From Burhinus oedicnemus (Eukaryota; Chordata; Aves; Charadriiformes; Burhinidae), in NCBI GenBank assembly GCA_008921705.1, contig VFFE01009051.1, forward strand, positions 2,853,784 through 2,917,783: DNA of 64,000 nt, read 5' to 3'. The notes under the pieces were generated by a model. That model made no database searches. It worked only from the letters and a program-made list of their open reading frames with translations, and was not told where the DNA came from. Both the position numbers and the translations under genes were made by a program. This document shows, piece by piece, positions 1 through 13,090 of this stretch (the stretch's first letter is position 1; each line of letters begins with the position of its first letter).

Positions 1-3000
1 CGCTGTAATATCTTGTGTATGAATTCACAATGATACACTCAGGAGACTGTTACGATCACAAAAAAAGCCTACTGGAGCGGTTAAGAAATTTGCAGCACTA
101 TAAAATGCAATAAGGGAAATGAACTGATTTTTTTTTACCCTCAACTGTTTCCAAGCCTTTTCTTTAAAGCAGAAAAACCTTATCTATGCTTACAGACTAG
201 ACTTACAAACTAGACCCAGTGTACTCAAAACTACAACCCTGGACTTGTAAATCCTCTATCAATTTGAGTTATGGGTGAAGATTTCCAACATTGTTCAGCT
301 TAGTCATCTCAGAATGGGACTTCCAAGAGGCACCATTCATAAAAAGGTGCTTCAGCTATATGATCAGAAGCGCCAGAAAGAAGAAACACACTCAAAAATT
401 GGTTGGGTTTTTTTGGCTTGTTTTTTTTGGGGGGTGGGTTTTGGGGTTTTTTTGTTTGTTTGTTTGGTTGGTTTGGTTTTTAAAACTAAACAGGGGTGAT
501 GCATTTCCTCTAAGAATGACAAAGGGAAAGGCTCAATTTTTTTTACTATAGCTTTGCTTACAATTTCACCCAGGACATAGAAGACCCCTGCTAACATCCC
601 TCCTCTCTCTGAAACAGATTCAGGTGGTAGCTGAGGGTTTTTTCAGGCAAAAGCAAGAAAGCTAAAGGAGTTAAATGCACACCCTGGTGAGTTGTCTTCT
701 CCCCTGCATAAGGAGTAGGCTCAATGAGGTGGGAGGAAAGGGTGGTGTAAGGCACTCTTCCTGCACTTGCCTTTCCAGCCACTTGATGGCTCAGCTGCGG
801 GAAGAACAGGGTCTGCTGGGCATGTTCTGAGCAAATTTGCTGGATCAGCCTAGTCAAGTGAGATGGATGAAGGTTATTTCATTTGTGCATACAGACTTTT
901 CTCAACACGTGAAGACTGAGGGCTTCTTCTGTAAACCCCAACACAAAACTTCAGTCATCTAGAGAACTTTTAGTCAAAAACTGCTGTGCACAGTAAGGCA
1001 TCATCTGAGCAAAAGCCTTAATTTCCTTCTGAGGGTCATAATTTCAGATGTACGACAATAAAGCAAGTGTTAAGCAGGACTTAAACCCTTAAGCCATTTT
1101 TTGTGGCACAAGCTCTAATTGCCTATAAATCATGCTGTGTTATCTGCTTGGCATGTAAAGCTTGTCTATAAATACATAACTGTTTTAAAATCCATACTTC
1201 TGCATTGCACTGAATAAATCAAATTGGAAATATGGTATAGTTTTGTTTGTTTTAAAGCTCCAGATTCAAAAGAGAACACTTTAAAGTGGGGAAATCTGGG
1301 GGTTTTTTGATGTGGGGTTTTTATTTTTGAGGATTCTATGCATTTAGATTTATGTGAAGATTCAGTTTAATGTCATCTAGGAATAACAGTCACATGAACT
1401 CCGATGCTTTTCTTAGGTTGCACTAAGAAAAGGTCATCTCAGCTAGATACATAGCACTAATAGCACTGGCATTAACAGTATTTATTTGCACTCACAAAAA
1501 AAAAAAAAAAGAAAGAATTTCACAACACATCTTCCTCAATTATGTTCAGTTAATCTGGATAGCCATAAGAACTGAATATCTCCTATGCTGCTTGCAGCCT
1601 TGCTAGGACAGTCAACAACAGAACTTAACCTATACATCTACTGCTTTGTGACTGCATGCAAAATGATCCAGTAGTAAGGTGTTTTATCCAGAAAAGTGGT
1701 ATATCAGTAGTTGCCAACCTTCCCTCCCCCCACTGGAATTTATGGGAGATCACAGTAATAATTTATTGTGCTGTGACTGAGAGTCCATCACGTATTAGAG
1801 CTCATCTCTTCTGTGATTTAAAACCACCTACACGAGTGCTTTAGAGCTATTTCTGAGATTCCCTGAGCTGTTTTAGTCTGTATGAATCATGAAGCCAGTA
1901 AAAGTTTTATAAAGTTTCACTGTTCTTAATTTATTTTTTTTTATATCTAGAACAAGAGAGAGCTCCAGCCTCAGTCTTTTGGGTGTACACAGAGAGGAGC
2001 ACAGCTCAAACATCTGGGTCAAGATTGTTCTCTTTTCTGACATTTACCTTCAGCTCAATGCAAGGTTGGGCACACCAGCTCCAATGCTCGTGCACACTAT
2101 GGGATCACTCCCGGGCTGTGTCATGAGCATGATTAGCCCATGTAGCTTAGATAGGAGGATAAGGTGGATTTGAGACACATTTATAGGCCACAGGGCACAA
2201 TCTACGACTATTCAGCCACAAAAAAAGAATTTCTAACGTTAAATAAAGCAGCCTCAAAAGAAGTCTGTTCCCAGCAACATTGCACATCCCAGTACAGCCT
2301 GAGCGTCCTGGGTGCTAGTAGGAGCAACCACTGGTGAGTAAATCCTCCCATCATTAAGTATCTGGAGCTGGATCCTAAGAAAAGTCTTGGCGTCACCAGA
2401 TGTCTTTGGCTTGGGATAACCGATTACAGCCAGTACCTGACATACTTTGCTGGTTCTGTATAGTAAAGAATACATACATATGATATGCAGTGAAATACTA
2501 CATATCATGACTGTCATGTCAAAGTGGAACTACAGCTGAACTTTAGGAAAAGCAGAAGAGTGTTTTTCAGGAAGTTAAGAGACAAAATTAACCTGCCCGC
2601 GAGCATCTTCTCACTCTATTAAAACATTACAATAGTACCAAGTTAATGACACTGTAAGAAATAGATTCTCTTTTGTATACTCAAAACAGTCCTCTAAGTT
2701 TGAGTAGCAAACCAGGGGGCCAAATATTTTGCTAATGAAGAAAAAAAAAAACCAGTATTAACCATGACTTAAACAGCCAGCGAAGCCAAGCACGTTGATT
2801 TAGTGTCATCATTAGGCAGCAAAAACGTAACTCACCAGGAAACTGTCATTGCACCGGGAGTGTTTCCAATAACACTCCAGCCCTCTCCACATCCCCTCCA
2901 AATCCAAACCTCACAGATTTTTGTAGTCTGTACGATTACTTTCTCTTCTCTCCACACCTAACAGCACTCATGCAATTAAAATTAGGCATAGCCAGATACC

Positions 3001-5480
3001 CCCTACAAAATGCCTCACAAATTTGTGCCTGTTCATGTCTATGCAGAAAGAATGGCAATAGAGGAGAATTCAGATTTTTCCTTAAAAGGCTCTACATGTG
3101 TTGCAGGAATAGTTAAAATGGACACATCCACTGTGATAGCTTCTACTGTTAGGGCATCTAGGGCAGCAAGAAACGAAAATCAAAAGAAAATAAGTGTTTC
3201 AGTTGTGTGAGCCACTCAGAGCTGTCAGTGTAACAGATTAGCACTTCTACCTTTCCAGGCAAGGAACTGAGACCACCCAGGCATATTATAAGAGGACACT
3301 ATATCTGGACTTTAATAGGCCTTCTGGCTGAAAACTTGTATTTGAAGAGCATGGACCAAACAGTTTGAATTTCAGAGCCACAGGCCTTTGCAGACTGATC
3401 CAAAAAAGGTACAGGGAAAAGCCAACCACATTTTGAAGTGGCTTATGCAGAGCAAAAGAATACTTAATTAGTTTACCAAATTAATATTTTTATTACATCC
3501 TCCCTTGCATGCTTTTGTCTGATTGAAAACTGATTTATAAGATGATAGAAAACAACCCTGGACAGCCGGATAAACTAGACTGTGAACTTGTCCCCACTTA
3601 GGAGAAACCTTGGTTTAGAACAGCATTTGCTTGCACACAAGTTGTCAGACACACACTTCTTTGATTTGGACAAATGCAAAAATGTCGATACTCAGTTTTG
3701 AAAGTGGGATTTAGAAGCCATTTTTTTAAGTATTGCTTTTGCCATGAGGAGCATAGCATCGACCAAAAGGATAGCCGCAATTTTGTTCTAAATAACATAA
3801 ATACAAAAAGCTTGAATAGCTCAGGGCTAATTGTAATACTCAATAGTATTTTATGCCTTTTTCATAAGTAAATGGCATACATGCATTGCAAATGAAGGTT
3901 CAAGCTATCAAGCTAATATAAAGATGCTGTGCAACTGCAATAGCTGCAAACAGAAAACAGTAAGTAGAGTTCTAGATTCTGCAAGGTTTCTAACACATCT
4001 TAATTTCTCTTTATACTAATTGTAAAATAGGGAACTTGGTATAATTCTAAAAATAGGGTTAAGTGATTTTCATTATTCTCAACTGAGGCACTCTAAGCCT
4101 CACTTCCAGAACTAAGTCTAATTAAAATCACTGCCATAAATTAGATCCATCACCTCAAAATTGGAAATTCCCATTCTAGGCTCCTAGGAAAAGTATAAGA
4201 CAAAATCCTGCAACTGAACTACACAGGGTCTCTCAGTAACACTGAATAATTTCAGGGAATACTAATAGCAAGTAGTTTACAAATCACCTCAACAGCTGAA
4301 ATTCGTCATGAAAATTTAAGGGACAACTTAAAATAGCAATAAAAAAATGCAAACAGAATTTGCACATGGATTATTCACAAATAGGAAAGAGGCCTGCATT
4401 AGTTGTTTTCTGCCATCACTCACTCAGAGTGCACCTGTGGGCAACCATCCTGAGAGGTGTCACTGCTGCTCTGGTATGGAGATGATTACCTCTTTTCTTC
4501 TAGTAATCATATCTGGTAACTTGAAAAATAAAGCAAAATAATCTAAAAAACCCTGCAATAAATCATTGTTTTGAATTTCTTTTTCCCTATTATAGATTAA
4601 TACTGCTGCAACCTACCAGCATTGTTTCAAGTGAAATACAAGAAACTAGCCTTCAGCATGAACGCTGTGGGACTCGCATACTTGTACTTATTTAAAAATC
4701 TGAACAAAATATTAATGTGACAAGCAAATATAAGGTATGAAGTAGCTGAGCATGTTAAAGCATTAATGCATCCACCTTATTTCATAAAAGTAAAGTGACA
4801 CTTTTGGACAGTTCAAGTGGGTGACTGTGACAGCAAAACCTTTGCTAGTGTATGTCATAGGAGTCACAGACATTAGTAAGTCAAGAACTGTATTTGTACA
4901 ATTGTCTTATTTTCTGTGTCAAAATTTCAGCAACAGCGGAACATGAAACAAAATGTAAGTAGTAGAGAGTAAAAGAAACACTAAAGTAGTCAACAGAGTA
5001 TAAGTGTCCCACCTTTATTCTTCTTTTGTTGCTTGAGAAACTGAGTCCCAGGTTATGGTGTACAAGGCATACTAATGTGAAAAATCTTCACCAAAATCTA
5101 AACCTTTAGCCTAGCTCTAGTAAAAAAATCCCTGTGTTCACATGAAGATATAAATCTCAAGAATAAACACACATTCTCCATGATTAATTTTAGATTCTCC
5201 ATTCATCGTTCGAGATCTGCCCCAGCTTCACAACACCTTGGCACTTGCTATGGCAAGGCTGAAAAGGTGCTAAAAGAGCCGCTTCATAGTGGGCTTTAGC
5301 ATAGCCTGTTGAGAAATCCATGACACTTGGTAAATATTTTTTTCTTTTTAAGCTTAGATCCTGGAATCACAGCAGGTCCTCAGATTTATACCCAACCTTA
5401 GAGAACTTTTCGCAAAGTTTTGAAGCGTCTTACTTTGTGCCAATAAGAACAACAAAAAAGTGTACACTTCCTGCCCAGCT
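1..5480. other. No gene seen: AT-rich unique sequence
   Basis: Apart from the G/T tract at 398-484, a similar shorter one at 1296-1332 and A-runs near 1495 and 2740, nothing is recognised. At 4195-4225 'acaaaatcctgcaactgaac' faintly recalls an old repeat. Open frames stay under 90 codons. Confidence 0.7.
398..484. repeat. G/T-rich low-complexity tract
   Basis: Words of GGGTTTT, GGTTT and GTTT ('gggtgggttttggggttttt', 'tgtttgtttgtttggttggt'). Both small frames across it only reflect the repeat. Confidence 0.92.
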
Positions 5481-5488
5481 CTAACACA

Positions 5489-5600
5489 CAGTAGTCCTGA
5501 TTGCCCTTCACTTACACTGATTTCACACAGCTGTAACTGTTTATTTCAGTACAGTTAGTCCAGATTTACACTAGCTCAGTTGAGATGACAATCAAATTAC
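5489..5600 (+). repeat. Probable ancient amniote interspersed repeat
   Basis: The words 'gtagtcctgatt', 'cttacactgatttcacacag', 'ctgtaactgtttatttcagt', 'acagttagtccagatttaca' and 'cagttgagatga' run in the same order as an old repeat common in turtle and crocodile genomes ('...gtaactgttgatttcagtggagtta..cctgatttacacc...gtgagat'). Only memory of that pattern supports this; no family name is claimed. Confidence 0.45.
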
Positions 5601-5859
5601 CTATCCAGCTGAGACTACAGGATACAGTTCAATTACCTAAGGTGACATTTGATCAGGATGCCAGGATTAAAATTCTTTTCTTTTACTTACATTATGCTGT
5701 TGCCAGGAACGCTGTCTATGTCTATCCTAGCAAATTTAAGAATCACTGATAGAGATTCCAGGTACAATAGTATAGTTACCTGTAAAGTTAAACTGCAGCA
5801 GAATCCCAGCACAGTTTCTCCCTGCATCAGCTGTTGCTTTCCCAAGCAATTCCTGGGCA

Positions 5860-6010
5860 CATCTGCAGAATGAGAACACTCTGGAGCCTCTCCACACACG
5901 CAGCATGTGTGCAGCCACCCTGGATTAGGGGCTCACTGACCCCTGTGGCCCACAATAGTCCCAGGTGTTCCTTCTTTGCAGTTTAGACATAGCCTTGAAG
6001 TCTCATAAAT
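5860..6010. repeat. Possible ancient repeat ending 'gtttagacatagcct'
   Basis: The segment ends with 'tttgcagtttagacatagcc', close to the 'gcagtgtagacatagcc' end of old transposon-like repeats abundant in turtles and crocodiles. The body (ggctcactgacccctgtggc) is not recognised. Confidence 0.3.
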
Positions 6011-6981
6011 GCCTGGGTATCTCATAATGAGGTGCCAAGTGCATCTCATCTAAACATAAATTATTGCAAGGAGGGTACATGCTAAATTTCAACCTAGCAG
6101 GAAGTTACCCAAAAGCGCTAGAGTTAAGATATGTAACAGCGCAGTATATTCTGACAGAAGATTGAAATGTTGAAACAATTTTTTTTAAAGCCTTCCCTTA
6201 AAATAAAGCTCCTTTCCTGGCTCAAGAAAATTGAGTAATATTTCATGTCTACAGTTATTTGTGATGATGAAAAGGAGTTCATCTGCTGACAACCTGTCCC
6301 TTATACATCAAGCACTTCTCCAACAGCATGAGAGGAGGAAGACAGCTAAGTGTGATTTAAGCTAAAAGAATCAGGCCTCTGTACATTCTAAAATAAGGGC
6401 TCATTGTAAAGCATATGCATACGTGTGCCCATAAATTGGTCTACCATAATTAAAATTTGTCCAAAAATGAGTCTTACTCCCTCACCCCACAAAAATATCC
6501 TTGTTTCAACATACCGAAATAGCAGACAAAAATCCCCATGACAGGTTACAAATTCACCCTCATGAGAGCTAGAATTCAATTACATTTGCTTCTGAGATCC
6601 AGGTTCTTTAGTACAATACAACACTTGTGAACCAGCACAGCAGCATTTTTAAATCAAAGGTTTCCAGCTTTCTGCTGAAAGCTGAAAGTTTCTGTTTTCA
6701 AGTGTTTCATTTTTTTGCTAAGAAGTCAAAGCTGTCTGTAAAGAGCATACATTTCTCACACAGAAAATAATTTTAATAAAAAAAATAGCTTCAACAGAAT
6801 ATTTTGGGCCACTTCTACAATGAATTCATGCTGGTTTGCCTTTTACAAAGCAACAGCATGAAACCTCAAGGTTCAGAGCTAATCCAGCAGAACAACCTCA
6901 GTCCCACTGAATTTTAATCACAGAGTGCACCCAGCACACCCACAATGGCCAACCTCACATTATTCATTTAAATCAAGAGTC

Positions 6982-7018
6982 AAAAAAAAAAAAAAAAGAA
7001 AAAAGAAAAAAGAAAAAA
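6982..7018. repeat. A-rich simple repeat
   Basis: A long A run broken by single G (A...GAAAAAAGAAAAAAG). The Lys-rich reading in one frame is an artefact. Confidence 0.93.
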
Positions 7019-8815
7019 TGCTCACTTTTTTCCTCTTGGTGGAGCCTTCTTACATTTGGATGCATTTGAATTACGCTGTTTTATCTCCAGTGACAAATCT
7101 GTTATACCTTGGCTGCACCAACATCTTAGACATATGCTATTTCTTTCATTCATTTCCCTTGTGCTTTTACCTCGGTACCTAATGCGCTGTCAGAATCAGA
7201 GAATCCATCCATAAGTATTATGTGATGAGTAACTGCTGTATATGCAAGCACACAGGAGAAATGAGCTTTCATTTTTTTCGTTGCAATCATTTACATAGTG
7301 AATGTGATCCCATATAAATTACTTCTTGTCATCTCTTTACATTTGATCAGGTGAAGGATCCTTCTATTGAAACTGGGGGGAAAGAAAAAGAAAAACTACC
7401 AGCAATTTGACACTCCTTTATACTTAGAGTTTGAAGGTTTGTACAGTTTTATATTCAAACTGCTATACTTTCTGATGGTTTCTCCTCTTAGAAGAGGATT
7501 CCTTTGATAGTCAGACAACTTCTATCTTATCCCTCCAGGCTAAAAATCTCTGTTTTCATGACTTCCTTTAGAAAATTAGAATTTCTGTATACCACAATAT
7601 TAAGTGAAGAGGTGTTTCTTAAGTGGTTACGACCTAACAGAAATGCCTTAGCTGCGGGAGAATTGACAAAAAAGTGTACTTCTGGAGGCTGGAAGAACCC
7701 ACAAAGTCTGCATTACTGACATACAGCTTCCTACTATAAATATTTTTCACATTAATATCAGTCTTCAGCCAAGTTCTCCAAGAATTTAACACAGAATCAC
7801 ACCTTGACAGGATTCATCCTAAATCACATCTTTGTCTACATTCCTTAATACAAAAATATCCACTTTGCATTAAAGTGACAAATGGGTATGATTTAAACTC
7901 TTAACACAAGGCAATTCACAGCTGAAATAACTGAGCAGCATGACATGTCTTTTTCTTTGCAAGTTTTACAAGGCATCTGAAATTGATGACTAATATTGAA
8001 TACACACTCCCATTAAAAAAAAAAAATCATATATCTAATGAATATTTTCCAATGTCTTTAAGGTGGGAACATTGAGGGTGGGGTGGAGGTAGTTTTTTTA
8101 GTGGTTTTTTTTCTACTTGAAGAAATATTCTTCAGCTGTGACCCACTACTTTTGTGTCCAAGAAAACTAGCCAGACTGCAACTCCAGCAGGTTAAAATTT
8201 ATGGACAACGTAACTGTGCAAGTAGCCTAAGAAAGCAGAGCATATAATTGGACTCCCTCTAGACTATAAGAGCATCATCACTAGCTCCTGTTTTTAGCTT
8301 GTTCCTAAGGTGGAGGGGAGGTGGGGGCACACACACATGCATAAACAGATAGGGGGATGCAACACTGGGAAAGATTATTCTTGCTTCAGCCATCACATTA
8401 AATCTAAAACTCCACCTGTTTTTCATACAAATATCAATCATTTCCTACAAAAGCACAAGCAGCATTGTGCCCTCCACCTAGCTTACATGGGATACCTTAA
8501 AAATTCACTCTCCGGCACAGATGCACAAAGTCAGGTCGCAAACATGCATGTTAATAGATCAGTGCAGTATTTTCTTCAGTTTTACATACTATTTCTGAGT
8601 GAGAAGCCAGATTTTTGATGAACGAACTGCTAAATTGTCAGGTTTGGTTGAATTAGTTTTTAGAAGACAAGATGTGCACCTGAAGTTCGTGAGGTCTGTT
8701 TGAGAGGGATGGGATAATAAAAGGAAAAAAAAAAAAAAAGGGAAAAAAATCACAACAAAACCAACCTTAATAAGCAATATAGTTCACATATTGCATTTTC
8801 ATGAATGAAAGCAGC

Positions 8816-8839
8816 TTTCACCTTAGACCTAAGGTGAAA
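8816..8839. repeat. Near-perfect 24-base palindrome
   Basis: The 11-base arm TTTCACCTTAG, a 2-base spacer AC, then CTAAGGTGAAA, its exact reverse complement. It could bind a dimeric factor or be chance; the loop is too short for a good RNA hairpin. Confidence 0.9.
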
Positions 8840-10734
8840 AGATTGAATGACATTCTGAAAGATTTAATATTAATACCTATTAGTTATGAAAATGTTCACA
8901 ACTTTTAAAGACTGTTTCAAAAAATGCTGCAGTTTTTAATGTAATTTTTATTCATCAGGCAAAAACAAGCATCAGTTATTTATTGTTGATTATTTTCCAA
9001 TTTAAGAAAAAAAACAAAAAAACAAACAAAAACCAAACAACTTTTGTATTAGGGAGCAATTGCAATGTTATGTGATCAAGCTGGCCAACCAAAACACAAA
9101 CATAAATAAGAAAAGAAACACAGTGAAAATGAAAAGTTTGAAAGTCCAACAATATAAGAATTAATCATTCAAGTTACCCAACAAAATAGAAAGCCTTCAA
9201 GGAAACATCACTATTGGCAATTTGTTAAATTTTCTGAGTATTGAAAGGCCTTAGTTTGTTTAAAAAAAGAGACCAAAAAACTGAGTTAACTTCCTTTACA
9301 GGAACATACGCTACTGCAGTCAAACAGCTTGCTAAAGAAAATGACAAAAGAATTGTTATGTTTTGCCAATCACTGTTGCATCTACATTTTCTGTTATGAA
9401 ATAGGATGGTAAGAGGATTACATATTATCATTCCATTTTATTTATGCAATTCATACCAAATCCAGTCATGACCTCCATTGTATTTCTAAGCATTATAGCC
9501 TCATTTAAAGGTTTTATTTCAAAAGCACACTTCTAGGTTGAAAAATACCACTTACACAGAAGTCCTACATTGTCTTCACAAAAAGGTCTCCTGTGATCTT
9601 CACTGAAGTAATGTAAGATCAGAAAAGAGAACTATTTCCTTGTAATTTTGGAAGATAAACTGCCTTGATATAAAGCAAAATCCCTACAAACCTGTGGCCA
9701 CTAAACATTTATATTACACCTTTAAATCAATGTTACTTGCAGATTAGACCCCTTGAGTTTAGGCATCGAGGCTTCTTTACAACTACATACAGTATGAAAC
9801 CCCCTCTTACAGGGACACTGCAACACAACTCCTCCGAGCAGAAAACATGCATATTCCTTTACAATGCACTAGAGAAATCATCAGGTCATATATCTGTATA
9901 ACAATATGCATAGCAGAGAGTTCTACAGATATATTTTATGAAAACATACCAGTTTTGTTTTCTCAGCTCTGCCCAACTGATATAATGTGTCTTGACAGGC
10001 AAACTAATATAGTCAACTTTAGAGCTGGCTTCCCCTCTATAATTTTTGTCCATTGCAAACAGTTACAGATATTTCCCTGCTAGCTCTGTTACGTTAGTTG
10101 AGAACTAAATGCAGCAAAAGATTGTCCTCTGCTGCTTTAAAGTGCAAGTTTTCTAATTTTACACCTGGTATTCAGAATTCAGAACAAACATAACAAATCT
10201 TGTAACAGATACACGTTACTGCTCACTTTTCAACACTGTTACTTCATTTCTTTTACTAGTTTTGTTACCTTCTTTATCAACTAAATTATTTGCCATTAAA
10301 ATTCATGGCCTCTCCTACATGAGGTTACATATCATCTGAGCTGGAAGTAGCCTGCTATGACAATCACAGACTTTTTGAACAGCAATGGCATGTCTTTGGG
10401 CAAAAAAAGCCTATAAAGAAAAGTATGCATCAGTAGCACAGCAGAAGACCAGCTCACACATTGAATTAATTTGTGATGAATATCATGAATAGGCTTGTAC
10501 AGGCAGTCATGCATCCACCGTACTCTGCTCACTGCTTCCCACAGCCCGTCAGCCTTATTTAGGAGAAACATCTAGATGACGATAACATCACACGACGTTA
10601 CTCGTTTACGCAATGCTTTTTTCAAAGTATCTCTTTCTTGCTTTAAAACTGTAAGTAAATCAGTGCAGAGCTTCCTGACAGACCAGGCTAAGCCGGGTGC
10701 ACAAGGAATGTGTTTTAAAACTGTACCATTTAAG

Positions 10735-11095
10735 CAGTTTTTGAGGGCCTGAGGGCACTAATAGGCCCTAAATGGCCCTGCCCCTCTCCCAGGGGTCCCA
10801 TTTCACTGGGGCATGGGTCCCTAGCACTTGCCCCAGCACAGTGCCTGTACCCAGCCCCGTCCTCTCCTGATCCTGGCTAGACTTCCTACACTGATGCAGG
10901 ACTTGATCCATCATCTTGCCTTACAGGATGGTCCCTGGGCTGTCAGTGGATCCCATCTGTCACCAGCCCAGCTGGGGCCCAGGGGAAATTGTGACTGCTG
11001 TCCTGGGGTCACCCTCAGCTCCGTCGTGTCTTCGCTTGTGAGCAGCACTGACGTGTGCTTTTTCACTGTAACATTTGAGAACTGAGAATATTTTT
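10735..11095. repeat. GC-rich block, probably an unidentified repeat
   Basis: The block starts near 'gagggcctgagggcactaat' and contains 'ggccctaaatggccctgccc', 'cttgccttacaggatggtcc' and 'ccagcccagctggggcccag'. Its composition changes abruptly against both flanks, and the phrases feel like avian interspersed-repeat (LTR-type) sequence, but I cannot name a family. The 85-codon frame inside it at 10828-11085 shows no recognisable domain. Confidence 0.35.
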
Positions 11096-11427
11096 AATAA
11101 GAGTTTTATCCTGGAAAACAGCAAAAGTGCTGCTATTTACAGAAATGTATTGCTTTTGCTACAAAGGTGTCACTGATAAAAGATGCGAGGTGAAATTTCT
11201 GGTCAAGATTGACAAAGCGGTTCCTACACTATTATAATCCTGAATTAAGCACAAGCAGAATTTGAACCTAAGGTTTCCGTATCTCTGACAAGTGGCCAAG
11301 TCACTGACACTTTACCTGTACATGCACGCCTATGCTCTCACACACGCGCATACCTTCCTGTTCAGGTTTATTTAACTGTGAAGATGTACATGGAAAGCTG
11401 ATCTGATACCATAGAGGAGTCTGGTAT

Positions 11428-11496
11428 TTTGGGGGCAGGTTTTGGAGGTGGGGTGGTTGGGGTTTTTTGTGGTTTGGGTTGGGGAGGGGGTGTGGA
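11428..11496 (+). repeat. G-run-rich tract with G-quadruplex potential
   Basis: Six runs of three to five G ('tttgggggcagg', 'ggtggggtggttgggg', 'ggtttgggttggggaggggg') within about 70 bases, separated by mostly T loops. Any quadruplex of three-G tetrads would need one long loop of about 13 bases. Confidence 0.75.
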
Positions 11497-11566
11497 TCTG
11501 ATTCTGATAAAAAGAGGAAAGTTCTTCTAAGTTCTCACAAGAGGGAATTGGGAAAAAGGCCTTACA

Positions 11567-11616
11567 CTGGAGGGGTTAGCCATCCTATGAGCTGGAGGGG
11601 TTAGCCATCCTATGAG
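11567..11616. repeat. Perfect tandem duplication of a 25-base unit
   Basis: Two exact copies (11567-11591 and 11592-11616) of a unit starting 'ctggaggggttagcc' and ending 'atcctatgag'. The lack of any difference points to a recent duplication. Confidence 0.95.
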
Positions 11617-12829
11617 GAGAAGCCACTGCCCAAGACTCCAATTTGCTAATTTCTGCCTAGGCAGTGGACTAACAAGAAAGTCTGAAGGAAAAATCAGCAA
11701 TAAATCAGGCATATTTAAAAATAAAAAATATCTTGAAGTCTTGTAATCCAAGCAGATTTTTGTTGAAATTAAGCCCTTTTCCTTCAAATGTCAGTTTTCA
11801 CAACTTGGCAAATTCCAGTCAAGACACTTGTTATGAAAAATGGTGGACAAGACCCTTTGAGAAATAGTAACACTTTAAGAGAAGTAACCATTTTATTCAC
11901 TGACTCATCTTCCATTCCTACCCTTTGCCATAAAATATCTATATGCATCTGCAAACGTTACTTCTTGGGAGAGTAGTATGGGGACAACCTTTCAGCTACA
12001 TGTAACGCCATGAAAAGGATGAAGGAGGAGGCAGGACAATATCAAGTGGATCCCAGCTGAACAAGACCGCAATCCCCAGATTGCAGTGTGAGAATTGCCG
12101 TTTAAGAGAATATCCAAACTGCATCCTTTGAAATCATAACACCATGGAAAATATTCCAGGCTCCTCCAAGACTACAAAAGTAACAAGAGGTCTATATGAT
12201 CTATTTACTCTTTGGTCTGATTTACAGAAATAGCTCTTGACAGGAGGCAAGTTGATAATAAAAAGTGAAGCTTTCCCACTCCTCTTTTAAGCACATCTTT
12301 AGATGTTGTCTCTCTCTTCTCCCCCCATTAAGTGATAGATCTAAAGACTAAAAAGGAACTGAAGAAGTGGCAAGATCTAACGCCTGTTGGACTAAATACG
12401 TAAATTATGAAATCAAGTCTCAGAACTGGGAGACCTTAAGTCAGAGTACTGGTAAATCAAGAAAGTGATGAAAGCAGTGTTCACCATTAGAAAGGGTGCT
12501 GATTTTATCTGTGACATTTCTAGCCCTCAGAAGTCTACAATATTTTTCATATAAGATCAAAGAAAATGCATTAATATTTGCATATGGTTTGCTGTATATT
12601 TCCCCCCTTCTATTAGCATCTCTCTCACTCCCTAACTTCAAACACTGGATAATACTGAAATCTTCACTTTAAAGGAAACAAAAAACCCTCCACTTCAGAT
12701 AACTAAAATGCACATTGAAATTAATGGGAATCATTTGATTCCTTCCTGTGACAAAACAAAAATCAGACATTTTCTGGAAAAGAAGCATCTTTAATCACCC
12801 AGGTGAAACATGAGAGTAGAGAAGTGTGA

Positions 12830-13090
12830 TTTCCTAATAAAAGCTTTTCTGTTATTCTCACATTTTTCTGCATGCAATTTTTGCAGCGTTTGTTTGTATA
12901 ACTATGAATTGGCTTATGTTGTTTGAATTTCTTAACCAAGCATTTTGCTTTTATTGTAATACAATTTTATGATAATTAAAAAGAACTTGTCATATTTAAA
13001 TATTTTCTGCATGATTGGCATTAAAGCATTCAGTGCGAGGAATTAATGAGAGTATTGAATTAAATGTGTCAAATGCATCCAATTTTTAAA
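12830..13090. promoter_or_regulatory. Candidate conserved non-coding element
   Basis: Strongly AT-rich but not simple sequence with 'ctgcatgcaatttttgcagc', 'tgataattaaaaag' and 'gcgaggaattaatgagag'. Several TAAT and TGCAT-type words are present. Inference only. Confidence 0.25.

Larger units (their letters stand above)
6010..10735. other. No gene seen: AT-rich unique sequence
   Basis: It holds the A-rich repeat at 6982, G/T tract at 8068-8115, A15 near 8728, the palindrome at 8816 and a (CAAA)-like stretch at 9005-9043. The 102-codon frame at 8310-8618 has no recognisable domain. Confidence 0.7.

Noticed and set aside
2325..2340. Splice-donor-like CTGGTGAGTAAA
   Set aside because: A single donor-like word with no coding frame upstream and no partner acceptor is expected by chance in 64 kb.
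7185..7215. 'agaatcagagaatccatcc', resembling a reverse CR1 tail
   Set aside because: No CR1 body follows on the minus strand.
11230..11330. Weak MIR-like words ('gaatttgaacctaaggt', 'ggccaagtcactgac')
   Set aside because: The order and spacing do not match a MIR element well enough.
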